Shown: positions 1 to 5,222 of the stretch, one piece after another
Position numbering within the stretch: the first letter of the stretch is position 1
Layout of the letters: each line of letters begins with the position of its first letter
NCBI RefSeq assembly: GCF_937858865.1
Contig: NZ_CALLYO010000531.1
Location: 1-6,802 of the forward strand
Length of the DNA: 6,802 bases
Direction: 5' to 3'
Origin: an uncultured Amaricoccus sp.
Lineage (GTDB): Bacteria > Pseudomonadota > Alphaproteobacteria > Rhodobacterales > Rhodobacteraceae
Position numbers and translations under genes: made by a program
The notes under the pieces: model-generated
What the model saw: only the letters and a program-made list of their open reading frames with translations
Database searches by the model: none
What the model was told of the DNA's origin: nothing

Positions 1-31
1 AGTAGACGCGCAGCCGGTACTCGAGGCTCAT
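1..31 (-). CDS. ybgC: Probable YbgC acyl-CoA thioesterase, N-terminal fragment
   Basis: Only the first ten codons are inside the window, reading MSLEYRLRVY and then a codon beginning with T. This resembles the N-terminus of YbgC, the hotdog-fold acyl-CoA thioesterase of the tol-pal locus, whose family usually continues RVYYEDTD. The ATG overlaps the TGA of the upstream lipoprotein gene as ATGA, which suggests translational coupling; an own ribosome site is weak (GGAG almost touching the ATG). In Rhodobacterales, ybgC followed by tolQ, tolR, tolA, tolB and pal commonly lies downstream of ruvCAB, and this placement is the main support for the name. Ten residues are too few to prove the family; any short ORF could start this way, so the call rests on motif plus context. 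Confidence 0.65.
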   Translation of the reverse strand, partial: MSLEYRLRVY

Positions 32-309
32 GCTCCGGTGTGCCTGATCGCGCGGACGCGGCCCGCGCCGTCGACCTCGCAGGTATGCACCCGCTCGCCG
101 CCGGCGCCCTGCGCATCGGTCACCGTGACGAGCCCCAGGCCGGTCCCGGTCGTTCCGGTCCAGGTCGCCGAGACCGCGCCGACGTCCTTGCCGACGTGTG
201 CCGCCACCGCCGCGGCACAGGCCGCGACCTCGGCCGCATGGCTTTCCGGCGCCGGCGCCGGCGCCGCGGCGCAGCCGGCCAGAAGCAGCAGCAGCCCCGC
301 CATGCGCAT
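28..309 (-). CDS. Small predicted lipoprotein, paralog 1 (93 aa)
   Basis: I do not recognise a named family. The protein starts MRMAGLLLLLAGC, a short lipoprotein signal peptide with lipobox LAGC, so Cys13 would be the lipidated first residue of the mature protein. An Ala/Pro-rich linker (about residues 14-25) follows, then a small domain with Cys31 and Cys77 that could form a disulfide in the periplasm. The ATG at 307-309 is chosen because GGAGG (316-320) sits six bases upstream; the ATG at 313-315 touches that site, and the open frame extending to 423 lacks a signal peptide at its end. Its domain resembles the neighbouring lipoprotein at 420-701. It ends by overlapping the probable ybgC start. 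Lack of an Asp after the lipid Cys favours outer-membrane sorting, by inference. Confidence 0.8.
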   Translation of the reverse strand: MRMAGLLLLLAGCAAAPAPAPESHAAEVAACAAAVAAHVGKDVGAVSATWTGTTGTGLGLVTVTDAQGAGGERVHTCEVDGAGRVRAIRHTGA

Positions 310-352
310 GGTCATCCTCCGCTCGCGCCGCACGCCCTTGCGACAAGACAAG

Positions 353-378
353 CCGGCCCCGCACCACGGCGGGGCCGG
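353..378 (-). terminator. Strong GC hairpin between the two lipoprotein genes
   Basis: A perfect 10-bp inverted repeat (CCGGCCCCGC at 353-362 and its complement at 369-378) with a 6-base loop lies 42 bases past the stop of the upstream lipoprotein gene. On the minus strand it is followed by CTTGTCTTGTC, a T-rich but broken tract. This could be a weak or leaky intrinsic terminator, letting part of the transcription continue into the second lipoprotein gene and ybgC. An overlapping alternative stem exists at 375-392. Confidence 0.45.
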
Positions 379-419
379 AAAGGCTGTTCCGGGGCCGACC
401 GGGCCAGCCCTGTGCCGCG

Positions 420-701
420 TCACTGCGGCTGGAAGCTCGTGACGGTGCCGTCGGGCGAGGCCACGCAGTTGTAGCCGACGCCGCCGGCGACGACACTGTA
501 GATCGTATCACCGAGCTTGGTCGAGGAAACGGCGGTCGCGGTGACGGTCGCGGGATCGACGCCGGCGGCCGCGGCGCCCTGCGCGATGCAGGCCTGCTCG
601 CCCGGGTTGAGGATCGGGGCGGGGGGCGGCGGCTCCTGCTTGGCGCAGGCCGCGATGGCGATCGGCACGATCAGGGTCAGAGCAAGGCTCGTTCTGGTCA
701 T
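420..701 (-). CDS. Small predicted lipoprotein, paralog 2 (93 aa)
   Basis: The family is unknown to me. The N-terminus MTRTSLALTLIVPIAIAAC is a signal peptide with a lipobox-like IAAC, so Cys19 is the predicted lipid attachment site. A proline-rich linker (QEPPPPAP, residues 22-29) follows, then a domain of about 60 residues with Cys38 and Cys79. The start at 699-701 is supported by GGAGGG (708-713) six bases upstream; the open frame continues to 893 but that extension has no signal peptide and reads through the intergenic hairpins. Around the first domain cysteine, 11 of 25 residues match the downstream lipoprotein without gaps, and the Gly and Val six and eight residues after the second cysteine also match. 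Both proteins are 93 residues, so tandem duplication is likely. Periplasmic, membrane-anchored location is inferred. Confidence 0.8.
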   Translation of the reverse strand: MTRTSLALTLIVPIAIAACAKQEPPPPAPILNPGEQACIAQGAAAAGVDPATVTATAVSSTKLGDTIYSVVAGGVGYNCVASPDGTVTSFQPQ

Positions 702-858
702 TCTTGTCCCTCCAGGCCCGTGGCTCGCAACGCAAGCGGGCCCCTCCGGGGTAGCAAACCCCGGGGCCGGACGGCAACACGAACCGTCCGCGGCGGCGAT
801 CCTCCGCCGAACCGGGCCATGTCCGTCTGCGATCGGTGGCTTGGCCCCGGCCGGAAGA
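702..858 (-). other. Non-coding, stem-loop-rich stretch between ruvB and the lipoproteins
   Basis: No supported gene lies between the ruvB stop and the lipoprotein start. Besides the 739-768 stem, the stretch contains a 7-bp stem CGGACGG/CCGTCCG (768-774 with 784-790), a 6-bp stem CGGCGG/CCGCCG (791-796 with 804-809) and a 6-bp pairing GGGCCA/TGGCCC (814-819 with 842-847). I see no convincing -35/-10 pair for the downstream genes. High GC makes some chance pairing expected. Confidence 0.4.
739..768 (-). other. Bulged stem-loop upstream of lipoprotein paralog 2
   Basis: CCGGGG (746-751) pairs with CCCCGG (759-764) around a 7-base loop, and GGCC (739-742) pairs with GGCC (765-768) across a 3-base bulge. 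It lies 37 bases upstream of the lipoprotein start codon and has no T tract on either side. It may be part of a structured leader or a leftover terminator; further stems at 768-790 and 791-809 follow it directly. Confidence 0.35.
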
Positions 859-893
859 AGGGGGCCGTCTGCCCCCTCTTGGCCTTCGGCCAA
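859..893 (-). terminator. Tandem hairpins, probable ruvB transcription terminator
   Basis: Two hairpins stand side by side. The one nearer ruvB pairs TTGGCC (879-884) with GGCCAA (888-893). The next pairs AGGGGGC (859-865) with GCCCCCT (871-877) around a 5-base loop and is followed on the minus strand by TCTTCC, a short pyrimidine run. The pair begins 63 bases after the ruvB stop. It would work as a terminator mainly for ruvB transcripts; there is no long U tract, as is usual in GC-rich alphaproteobacteria. Confidence 0.55.
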
Positions 894-926
894 TTCACCC
901 CCGAGGATATTTGCGGACCGAAGATG
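859..926 (+). repeat. Rhodobacterales-type intergenic repeat (hairpins plus GAGGATATTTG box)
   Basis: Read on the plus strand, the element is a GGGGGC/GCCCCC hairpin, a TTGGCC/GGCCAA hairpin, then CCCCCGAGGATATTTGCGG (898-916) and a tail ending GAAGATG (920-926). From memory, variants of this composite, with a conserved GAGGATATTTG or GGGATATTT core and a trailing AAGATGAAG, recur behind genes in many Rhodobacterales genomes. Only one copy is in this window, so the repeat status is recollection rather than observation. Its function is unknown to me; a processed 3'-end or terminator cassette is the simplest idea. Confidence 0.5.
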
Positions 927-955
927 CCGCGGGCGGGCCGCCGAGCCCGGGGCGG

Positions 956-1990
956 TCAGCCGCCGTCGAAGAGATCGCCGGTCTCGCCGGCGGCGCGCGG
1001 GGGCGCGAGGCCGAGATGCGTCCAGGCGCGCGGGGCGAGCATCCGGCCGCGGGGGGTGCGCTGGATGAGGCCCTGCTGCAGCAGGAAGGGCTCGATGACC
1101 TCCTCGATGGCGTCGCGCACCTCGGCCAGCGCGGCGGAGATCGTCTCCACACCGACCGGGCCGCCGCCGTAGTTCTCGGCGAGGAGCTGCAGGTAGCGCC
1201 GGTCGGCGCCGTCGAGCCCGAGGTCGTCGACGCCGAGCCGGCCGAGCGCCCGGTCGGCGATCTCGCGGGTGATCTCGCCGCCGCCCTCGACGATGGCGAA
1301 GTCGGCCACCCGGCGGAGCAGCCGCCCGGCGATGCGCGGCGTCCCGCGCGCCCGCCGGGCGATCTCGCGCGCGCCCTCGGGGCTGGTGCCGACCTTCATC
1401 AGCCGCGCCGCGCGGGTCACGATCTGCACCAGCTCCTCGACGTCGTAGAACTCGAGCCGGGTCGGGATGCCGAAGCGGTCGCGCAGCGGCGTGGTGAGGA
1501 GGCCGAGCCGCGTCGTCGCGCCGACCAGGGTGAAGGGCTGCAGCTCGATCCGGACCGTGCGCGCCGCCGGGCCCTCGCCGATGACGAGATCGAGCTGGAA
1601 GTCCTCGAGCGCGGGGTAAAGGATTTCCTCCACTACCGGGGAAAGCCTGTGGATCTCGTCGATGAAGAGCACGTCGCGGGCGTCGAGGTTGGTCAGGATC
1701 GCCGCGAGATCCCCGGCCTTGGCGAGCACCGGCCCCGAGGTCATGCGGAAGTTCACCCCGAGCTCGCGCGCCATGATCTGCGCCAGCGTGGTCTTGCCGA
1801 GGCCGGGCGGGCCGTAGAAGAGCGCGTGGTCCATCGCCGCGCCGCGACGGCGGGCGCTCTCGATGAAGACGCGCAGGTTGGCCCGCGCCGCCTTCTGCCC
1901 GACGAACTCGTCGAGCGACTGCGGGCGGAGCGCGCGGTCGGCGTCCTCCAGCATCGGCTCGGGCCGGAGCGCGGGGTCTGGACCGGCCAT
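956..1990 (-). CDS. ruvB: Holliday junction branch migration ATPase RuvB
   Basis: RuvB is the AAA+ motor that forms hexameric rings on DNA arms flanking a RuvA-bound Holliday junction and drives branch migration in the cytoplasm. The 344-residue protein has normal family length. Visible motifs are Walker A GPPGLGKT (60-67), Walker B with DEIH (111-114), the sensor GATT (157-160), the arginine-finger region LRDRFG (169-174) and the sensor-II region [13 protein letters not shown] (216-228). A C-terminal winged-helix domain follows, containing GGPVGVETI (276-284) and ending near RTPRGRML (311-318). The ATG at 1988-1990 lies three bases past the ruvA stop and has AAGGGA upstream, so translation is probably coupled. 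It is the last gene of the ruvCAB cluster; terminator-like hairpins follow. No key residue appears missing. Confidence 0.98.
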   Translation of the reverse strand: MAGPDPALRPEPMLEDADRALRPQSLDEFVGQKAARANLRVFIESARRRGAAMDHALFYGPPGLGKTTLAQIMARELGVNFRMTSGPVLAKAGDLAAILTNLDARDVLFIDEIHRLSPVVEEILYPALEDFQLDLVIGEGPAARTVRIELQPFTLVGATTRLGLLTTPLRDRFGIPTRLEFYDVEELVQIVTRAARLMKVGTSPEGAREIARRARGTPRIAGRLLRRVADFAIVEGGGEITREIADRALGRLGVDDLGLDGADRRYLQLLAENYGGGPVGVETISAALAEVRDAIEEVIEPFLLQQGLIQRTPRGRMLAPRAWTHLGLAPPRAAGETGDLFDGG

Positions 1991-1993
1991 CCG

Positions 1994-2647
1994 CTATCCC
2001 TTCGGCGCCAGCGCGCGCAGCGCCGCGCGGATCAGTCCGGCGGCGTCCACAGCCTCAGCCGCGGCGAGTGCCGCCGCCGCCTCGCCCGCGCCGTAGCCGA
2101 GATTGACCAGCGCGGAGAGCGCGTCGGCCTGTGCCTGCGCGTCGCCGGCCGCAGGGGTAACGGGCGCCGCGCGCGGCGTCCGCGGCGCGATCGCCGCCGC
2201 CTCGCCGGCGGCCGGCGCCGCGCCGTGCGCGCCCATGGCGATGACCGCCGGCGCCTTGGCCTTCAGCTCGAGCACCACCCGCTGGGCGATCTTCGGGCCG
2301 ATCCCCGGCGCGGCGCGGATGGCGGCGGCGTCCCCGAGCGAGAGCGCCCGCGCCACGCCCTCCGGCCCGAGCGCGCCGAGGATGGCGAGGGCCGCCCTGG
2401 CGCCCACCCCCTGCACCGTCATCAGCAGCCGGTGCCACTCGCGCTCGGCCAGCGTGCGGAAGCCGTAGAGCTGCATCAGGTCCTCGCGCACCAGGAGATC
2501 GGTGTAGAGCGCCACGGCTTCGCCCGGCGCCGGCATCGCCGCCAGCGTCCGGTCGGAGCAGTGCACGATGTAGCCGACGCTCCCGGTGTCGATCAGCACA
2601 TGGTCGGCGCCGCGGTAGTCGAGCCGCCCGCTCACCTTGCCGATCAT
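1994..2647 (-). CDS. ruvA: Holliday junction DNA-binding protein RuvA
   Basis: RuvA binds the four-way junction as a tetramer, holds it open and recruits RuvB. The 217-residue protein shows the three expected domains. An N-terminal OB-fold starts [13 protein letters not shown] and carries the acidic pin Glu55-Asp56 in [10 protein letters not shown]. Two helix-hairpin-helix motifs follow, centred on TVQGVGAR (77-84) and APGIGPK (113-119). A flexible Ala/Pro-rich linker (about 135-168) leads to the C-terminal RuvB-binding domain (about 170-215, with NLGYGAGEA). The start at 2645-2647 overlaps the ruvC stop as ATGA. The same frame stays open far upstream, through ruvC to 3532, but that extension is not homologous to RuvA and is a GC artefact. 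The linker is Ala-rich but otherwise ordinary. Confidence 0.98.
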   Translation of the reverse strand: MIGKVSGRLDYRGADHVLIDTGSVGYIVHCSDRTLAAMPAPGEAVALYTDLLVREDLMQLYGFRTLAEREWHRLLMTVQGVGARAALAILGALGPEGVARALSLGDAAAIRAAPGIGPKIAQRVVLELKAKAPAVIAMGAHGAAPAAGEAAAIAPRTPRAAPVTPAAGDAQAQADALSALVNLGYGAGEAAAALAAAEAVDAAGLIRAALRALAPKG

Positions 2648-3150
2648 GCCCCGGCCCCCGCCAGCGCCGCCGCCAGGCGCCCGCGGAAGCGGGCGTGATG
2701 GGCGTGGCAGAGCGCGATCGCCAGCGCGTCCGCCGCGTCCGGCCCGGCGAGTTCGACCCCCGGCAGCTGCATCCGCACCATGTGCGCCACCTGCACCTTG
2801 TCGGCATGGCCGACGCCGACCACCACCTTCTTGACCGCATTCGGGGCATATTCGGCCACCGGCAGCCCGGCCTGCGCCGGCACGAGCAGCGCGATCCCCC
2901 GCGCCTGCCCGAGCTTCAGCGTGCCGGCCGCGTCCTTGTTCACGAAGGTCTGCTCCACCGCCGCCGCCGCCGGCCGCCAGGCCGCGATGACCGCGGTCAG
3001 CGCCAGATGCAGGCTGCAGAGCCGCGTCGCGAGGTCGCTCCCCTCCGAGCGGCAGACCCCGTTCGCCACGTGGCGGATCCGCGTCCCCTCGACGTCCACG
3101 ACGCCCCAGCCGGTCCGCTGCAACCCGGGGTCGATTCCGATGACGCGCAT
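2644..3150 (-). CDS. ruvC: Holliday junction resolvase RuvC
   Basis: RuvC is the dimeric, metal-dependent endonuclease that cuts Holliday junctions symmetrically within the RuvABC complex. The protein is 168 residues, close to the usual 160-175. The four catalytic acidic residues are all in place and share the E. coli numbering: Asp7 in IGIDPG, Glu66 in VEQTFV, and Asp138 and Asp141 in [11 protein letters not shown]. The conserved [12 protein letters not shown] segment (101-112) and GHADKVQV (114-121) are also present. The ATG at 3148-3150 fits the family start MRVIGIDPG; the ribosome site is weak, with GGAG about 12 bases upstream. It is the first gene of ruvCAB. A LexA-box-like sequence 40 bp upstream suggests damage induction. 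Confidence 0.98.
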   Translation of the reverse strand: MRVIGIDPGLQRTGWGVVDVEGTRIRHVANGVCRSEGSDLATRLCSLHLALTAVIAAWRPAAAAVEQTFVNKDAAGTLKLGQARGIALLVPAQAGLPVAEYAPNAVKKVVVGVGHADKVQVAHMVRMQLPGVELAGPDAADALAIALCHAHHARFRGRLAAALAGAGA

Positions 3151-3189
3151 TGGCGGTCCGTTCTGCTCCGCTGCCTCGCCCGCCTCTTA

Positions 3190-3204
3190 GCACGAAGAGA
3201 GAAC
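3190..3204 (-). promoter_or_regulatory. Candidate LexA (SOS) operator upstream of ruvC
   Basis: On the minus strand the site reads GTTC-N7-GTGC, one mismatch from the alphaproteobacterial LexA consensus GTTC-N7-GTTC. It lies 40 bp upstream of the ruvC start and between a weak -35 (TTGGCG at 3208-3213) and a weak -10 (GCTAAG at 3186-3191), spaced 16 bases, where a repressor would block polymerase. ruvCAB genes are SOS-controlled in several bacteria. A single mismatch in eight fixed bases can occur by chance, so this stays a candidate. Confidence 0.4.
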
Positions 3205-3244
3205 ATCCGCCAAGCGCCGCGTGCGGGCCCCGCATCGCGCCGCT

Positions 3245-3274
3245 TGCAGGAAACGCATGACTGCAATGCAGGAA
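3245..3274. repeat. Direct repeat TGCAGGAA in the ruvC/DUF1127 divergent region
   Basis: TGCAGGAA occurs at 3245-3252 and again at 3267-3274, a 22-bp period or about two helical turns. The second copy overlaps a near-palindrome, CTGCAATGCAG (3261-3271). Such spacing suits a regulator binding one DNA face between the divergent genes, but no regulator is known for it and the copies may be coincidental. Confidence 0.3.
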
Positions 3275-3280
3275 TCGCCG

Positions 3281-3309
3281 TTGTCCGCCATGTTGCGCCG
3301 CATCATATA
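3281..3309 (+). promoter_or_regulatory. Possible housekeeping-type promoter for the DUF1127 gene
   Basis: TTGTCC (3281-3286, four of six matches to TTGACA) is followed after 17 bases by CATATA (3304-3309), within the only AT-rich run of the upstream region (CATCATATAT, 3301-3310). A start near 3317 would leave a leader of about 50 bases. The -10 match is weak, and a shifted reading (TATATC, 19-base spacer) is also possible. Confidence 0.35.
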
Positions 3310-3365
3310 TCCGCCTGCGAGGAGGCCGGGCCAGCCGGTTCCCGCACGAGAGAGAGTTTCGAAGA

Positions 3366-3587
3366 ATGTACGCGTCTGAAGTATCCCCGGCCGCCGCCCC
3401 GCTCGGGTCCGTCACCACGCTCCGCGTCGTCCAGCTCGCGCAGCGGGCGCTCGATGCCGTCGCCGCCTGGCACAAGGCCCGCGTCACCCGACGCGAGCTG
3501 CTGCTGCTCTCCGACCAGCAGCTTGCCGACATCGGCCTGGTCCGCGGCGCGATCGCCGAGGTTGCCGACAGCCTGGCCCGCCGCTGA
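3366..3587 (+). CDS. DUF1127 (YjiS-like) small protein
   Basis: This 73-residue protein ends in a DUF1127 domain: Trp35 and then [18 protein letters not shown] (41-58) followed by VRGAI (59-63), which match the family pattern of a basic Arg-rich helix and the L-D-x-x-L-x-D-I-G-L motif. DUF1127 proteins are short, often stress-induced in alphaproteobacteria, and one in Rhodobacter (CcaF1) has been reported to bind RNA, so a role in RNA turnover or stress adaptation is possible here. The N-terminal 30 residues are a non-conserved Ala/Val-rich helix. The ATG follows an AG-rich stretch (GAGAGAGA, 3348-3355), a poor ribosome site. Rhodobacter CcaF1 genes are followed by CCUCCUCCC small-RNA hairpins; I see none here, since only 17 bases separate it from the convergent prmA gene. 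Confidence 0.9.
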   Translation: MYASEVSPAAAPLGSVTTLRVVQLAQRALDAVAAWHKARVTRRELLLLSDQQLADIGLVRGAIAEVADSLARR

Positions 3588-3594
3588 GGCGAGG

Positions 3595-3621
3595 TCCGGC
3601 GCGGTCAGCCGCCGCGCCGGA
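3595..3621. terminator. Shared hairpin at the convergent ends of DUF1127 gene and prmA
   Basis: TCCGGCGCGG (3595-3604) pairs perfectly over 10 bp with 3612-3621 around a 7-base loop. The hairpin starts seven bases after the plus-strand stop, and the prmA stop codon lies in its loop. No T tract follows on either strand, so it could act as a Rho-independent terminator only weakly, or serve as a 3'-end stabiliser in both directions. Confidence 0.4.
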
Positions 3622-4477
3622 GCACCAGCGTCACCCATTCCCCGATCCGCACCGGCCGCTCGGCCCGGTAGTCCCAGGCGCGGTAGACGGCGCTGACCGC
3701 CGCAGCCTGCCGTGCCAGGATGCCCGACAGGATCGCCATGCCGTGCGGCGGCTGGTGCGCCGCGACCTCCGGCGCCAGCCGGCGCAGCGGCCCGGCGAGG
3801 ATGTTGGCGAAGACGAGGTCGTAAGGCGCGCCGGCGCGCAGGCGCGGGTGGCGCAAGCCGGCGGCCGTGACGCAGGCGATGCGTCCGCCGAGGCCGTTCG
3901 CCGCCACGTTCTCGCGCGCGGTCGCCGTCGCGAGCGGGTCGATGTCGCCCGCGATCGCCACCGCCGGCCAGACCGAGGCCGCCGCCATGGCGAGAACGCC
4001 CGTCCCGCCGCCGATGTCCGCGACGCTCCGCGCCACGAAGCCGCGCCGCGCCAGCCGCTCGAGCGCGACGAGGCACCCCTGGGTCGTGGCATGATGGCCG
4101 GTGCCGAAGGCCTGGGCGGCCTCGATCTCGAGGCGCACCCGGTTGACGGCGATCCTCTCCCGGTCGTGGCTGCCGTGGACGACGAAGCGCCCGGCATGCA
4201 CCGGGGTGAGCTCGGCGCGCACCTGGGCGACCCAGTCGCGGTCCTCGACGCGGGTGACGGCGAAGTCGGCGGCGCCGTGGAGCCGCGCGAGGAGCGCGAG
4301 CCCGGCCGGATCGGGCGGCGCGTCGAAGAGCCCGTCCGCGTCCCAGAGCCCGCTGCCGTCGTCGTGGTCGTGCAGATCGCTCGCGAGCGGCGCGGGATCG
4401 AGCGTGTCGAGCGCGTCGCGCAGGGCGCGCGCGCGGGCCTCGCCCTCGAGCGCGGTCGTGGCGCGGAAAAGCGGCAT
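3605..4477 (-). CDS. prmA: Ribosomal protein L11 methyltransferase (PrmA family)
   Basis: PrmA uses S-adenosylmethionine to trimethylate ribosomal protein L11 in the cytoplasm. The 290-residue protein has normal length. An N-terminal substrate-recognition domain (about 1-95, including DWVAQVRAELTPVHAGRF) precedes a Rossmann methyltransferase domain. Diagnostic motifs are AFGTGHHATT (123-132), SAM motif I DIGGGTG (154-160), the acidic SAM-binding strand end GDIDPLA (177-183) and the catalytic-face motif FANILAGPL (223-231). These, especially GTGHHATT with NIL, mark PrmA rather than other class I methyltransferases. The start at 4475-4477 has GGAGA six bases upstream. It lies 50 bases behind msrA and probably shares its transcript. 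Some Rhodobacterales annotations call this family simply 50S L11 methyltransferase; activity on other substrates cannot be excluded. Confidence 0.93.
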   Translation of the reverse strand: MPLFRATTALEGEARARALRDALDTLDPAPLASDLHDHDDGSGLWDADGLFDAPPDPAGLALLARLHGAADFAVTRVEDRDWVAQVRAELTPVHAGRFVVHGSHDRERIAVNRVRLEIEAAQAFGTGHHATTQGCLVALERLARRGFVARSVADIGGGTGVLAMAAASVWPAVAIAGDIDPLATATARENVAANGLGGRIACVTAAGLRHPRLRAGAPYDLVFANILAGPLRRLAPEVAAHQPPHGMAILSGILARQAAAVSAVYRAWDYRAERPVRIGEWVTLVLRRGG

Positions 4478-4495
4478 CGCGGGTCTCCGGTTGGA

Positions 4496-4522
4496 CGCCC
4501 GCGCTTAGCGACGCGGCGGGCG
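4496..4522 (-). other. Stem-loop in the msrA-prmA gap
   Basis: CGCCCGC (4496-4502) pairs with GCGGGCG (4516-4522) around a 13-base loop, between the msrA stop and the prmA ribosome site. No T tract follows on the minus strand. It might attenuate transcription or protect an mRNA end, but in such GC-rich DNA a 7-bp stem is weak evidence. Confidence 0.25.
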
Positions 4523-4527
4523 CGCGG

Positions 4528-5181
4528 TCAAGCCCCGAGGCCGATCGGGCAGGAGACGCCGGTGCCGCCGATGCCGCAGTAGCCGCCGGGGTTCTTGGCG
4601 AGATACTGCTGGTGGTAGTCCTCGGCGTGGAAGAAGGGCGGGGCGTCGCGGATCTCGGTGGTGATCCGGCCGTGTCCGGCGGCGGCGAGGCGCTCCTGGT
4701 AGGCGGCGCGCGAGGCCTCGGCCGCGGCGCGCTGCTCCGGGGTGAAGGCGTAGACGGCCGAACGGTACTGGGTGCCGAGGTCGTTGCCCTGGCGCATCCC
4801 CTGGGTCGGGTCGTGCCCCTCCCAGAAGGTCCTGAGCAGCGTCTCGTAGCTCGTCTCCTTCGGGTCGTAGACGACGAGGACGACCTCGGTGTGCCCGGTC
4901 TGCCCGCTGCAGACCTCGCGATAGGTCGGGTTCGGCGTCGCGCCGCCGGCATAGCCCGCGACCGTAACCCAGACCCCGGGCAGCTTCCAGAAGAGCCGCT
5001 CCACCCCCCAGAAGCAGCCCATGCCGAAGACCGCCTGCTCGAGCCCCTCGGGCCAGGGGCCCTTGAGCGGGTGGCCGTTCACGAAATGCGTCTCGGCGGT
5101 CGGGATCGGGTCGGGCCGGCCGGGCAGCGCCTCGCCGGGGGCGGGCAGGGCGGATTTCTTGCTCAGGAGGTCGAACAGCAT
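4528..5181 (-). CDS. msrA: Peptide-methionine (S)-S-oxide reductase MsrA
   Basis: MsrA reduces the S-epimer of methionine sulfoxide in oxidised proteins, recycled by thioredoxin. The 217-residue protein carries the catalytic motif GCFWGVE (55-61, Cys56), then GYAGG (76-80), the TGHTEVV segment (96-102), FWEGHDPT (119-126) and [11 protein letters not shown] (131-141). The C-terminal [13 protein letters not shown] contains Cys202 as the likely resolving residue and Cys211 as a possible second recycling cysteine. About 45 residues precede the catalytic core, including a family-typical [10 protein letters not shown] stretch, and there is no export signal, so it should be cytoplasmic. The ATG at 5179-5181 has AGAGG eight bases upstream. 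The frame remains open far upstream across the transporter gene, which is a GC artefact. It follows the MATE gene by 41 bases. Confidence 0.98.
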   Translation of the reverse strand: MLFDLLSKKSALPAPGEALPGRPDPIPTAETHFVNGHPLKGPWPEGLEQAVFGMGCFWGVERLFWKLPGVWVTVAGYAGGATPNPTYREVCSGQTGHTEVVLVVYDPKETSYETLLRTFWEGHDPTQGMRQGNDLGTQYRSAVYAFTPEQRAAAEASRAAYQERLAAAGHGRITTEIRDAPPFFHAEDYHQQYLAKNPGGYCGIGGTGVSCPIGLGA

Positions 5182-5222
5182 CGGGGGCGCCTCTCGCTTG
5201 CGGGTGCAGCGGAATCTAGCTA

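Noticed and set aside
702..893. N-terminal extension of lipoprotein paralog 2 to 893
   Set aside because: It would bury the signal peptide in the middle of the protein and translate the terminator hairpins; the start at 701 has a good ribosome site.
198..1172. Plus-strand open frames over the lipoprotein region, up to 324 codons
   Set aside because: They are opposite the two lipoproteins and run through the hairpin-rich gap, have no signal or domain, and show Arg/Pro/Gly-rich composition.
836..2698. A 620-codon open frame on the plus strand
   Set aside because: It is antisense to ruvB and ruvA, extremely rich in Arg, Glu, Asp, Gly and Ala, with no domain. Such frames arise from GC-rich codon use opposite real genes.
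2648..3532. Upstream extension of the ruvA frame to a 512-residue protein
   Set aside because: It overlaps ruvC in another frame and is low complexity. RuvA begins at [10 protein letters not shown].
3588..3604. Small-RNA hairpins with CCUCCUCCC motifs after the DUF1127 gene, as in Rhodobacter CcaF1-CcsR
   Set aside because: The space is only 17 bases before the convergent prmA stop and no such motif is present.
3303..4952. A 549-codon minus-strand frame overlapping prmA and part of msrA
   Set aside because: Ser/Arg/Pro/Ala-rich shadow frame; both PrmA and MsrA motifs are in other frames of the same strand.
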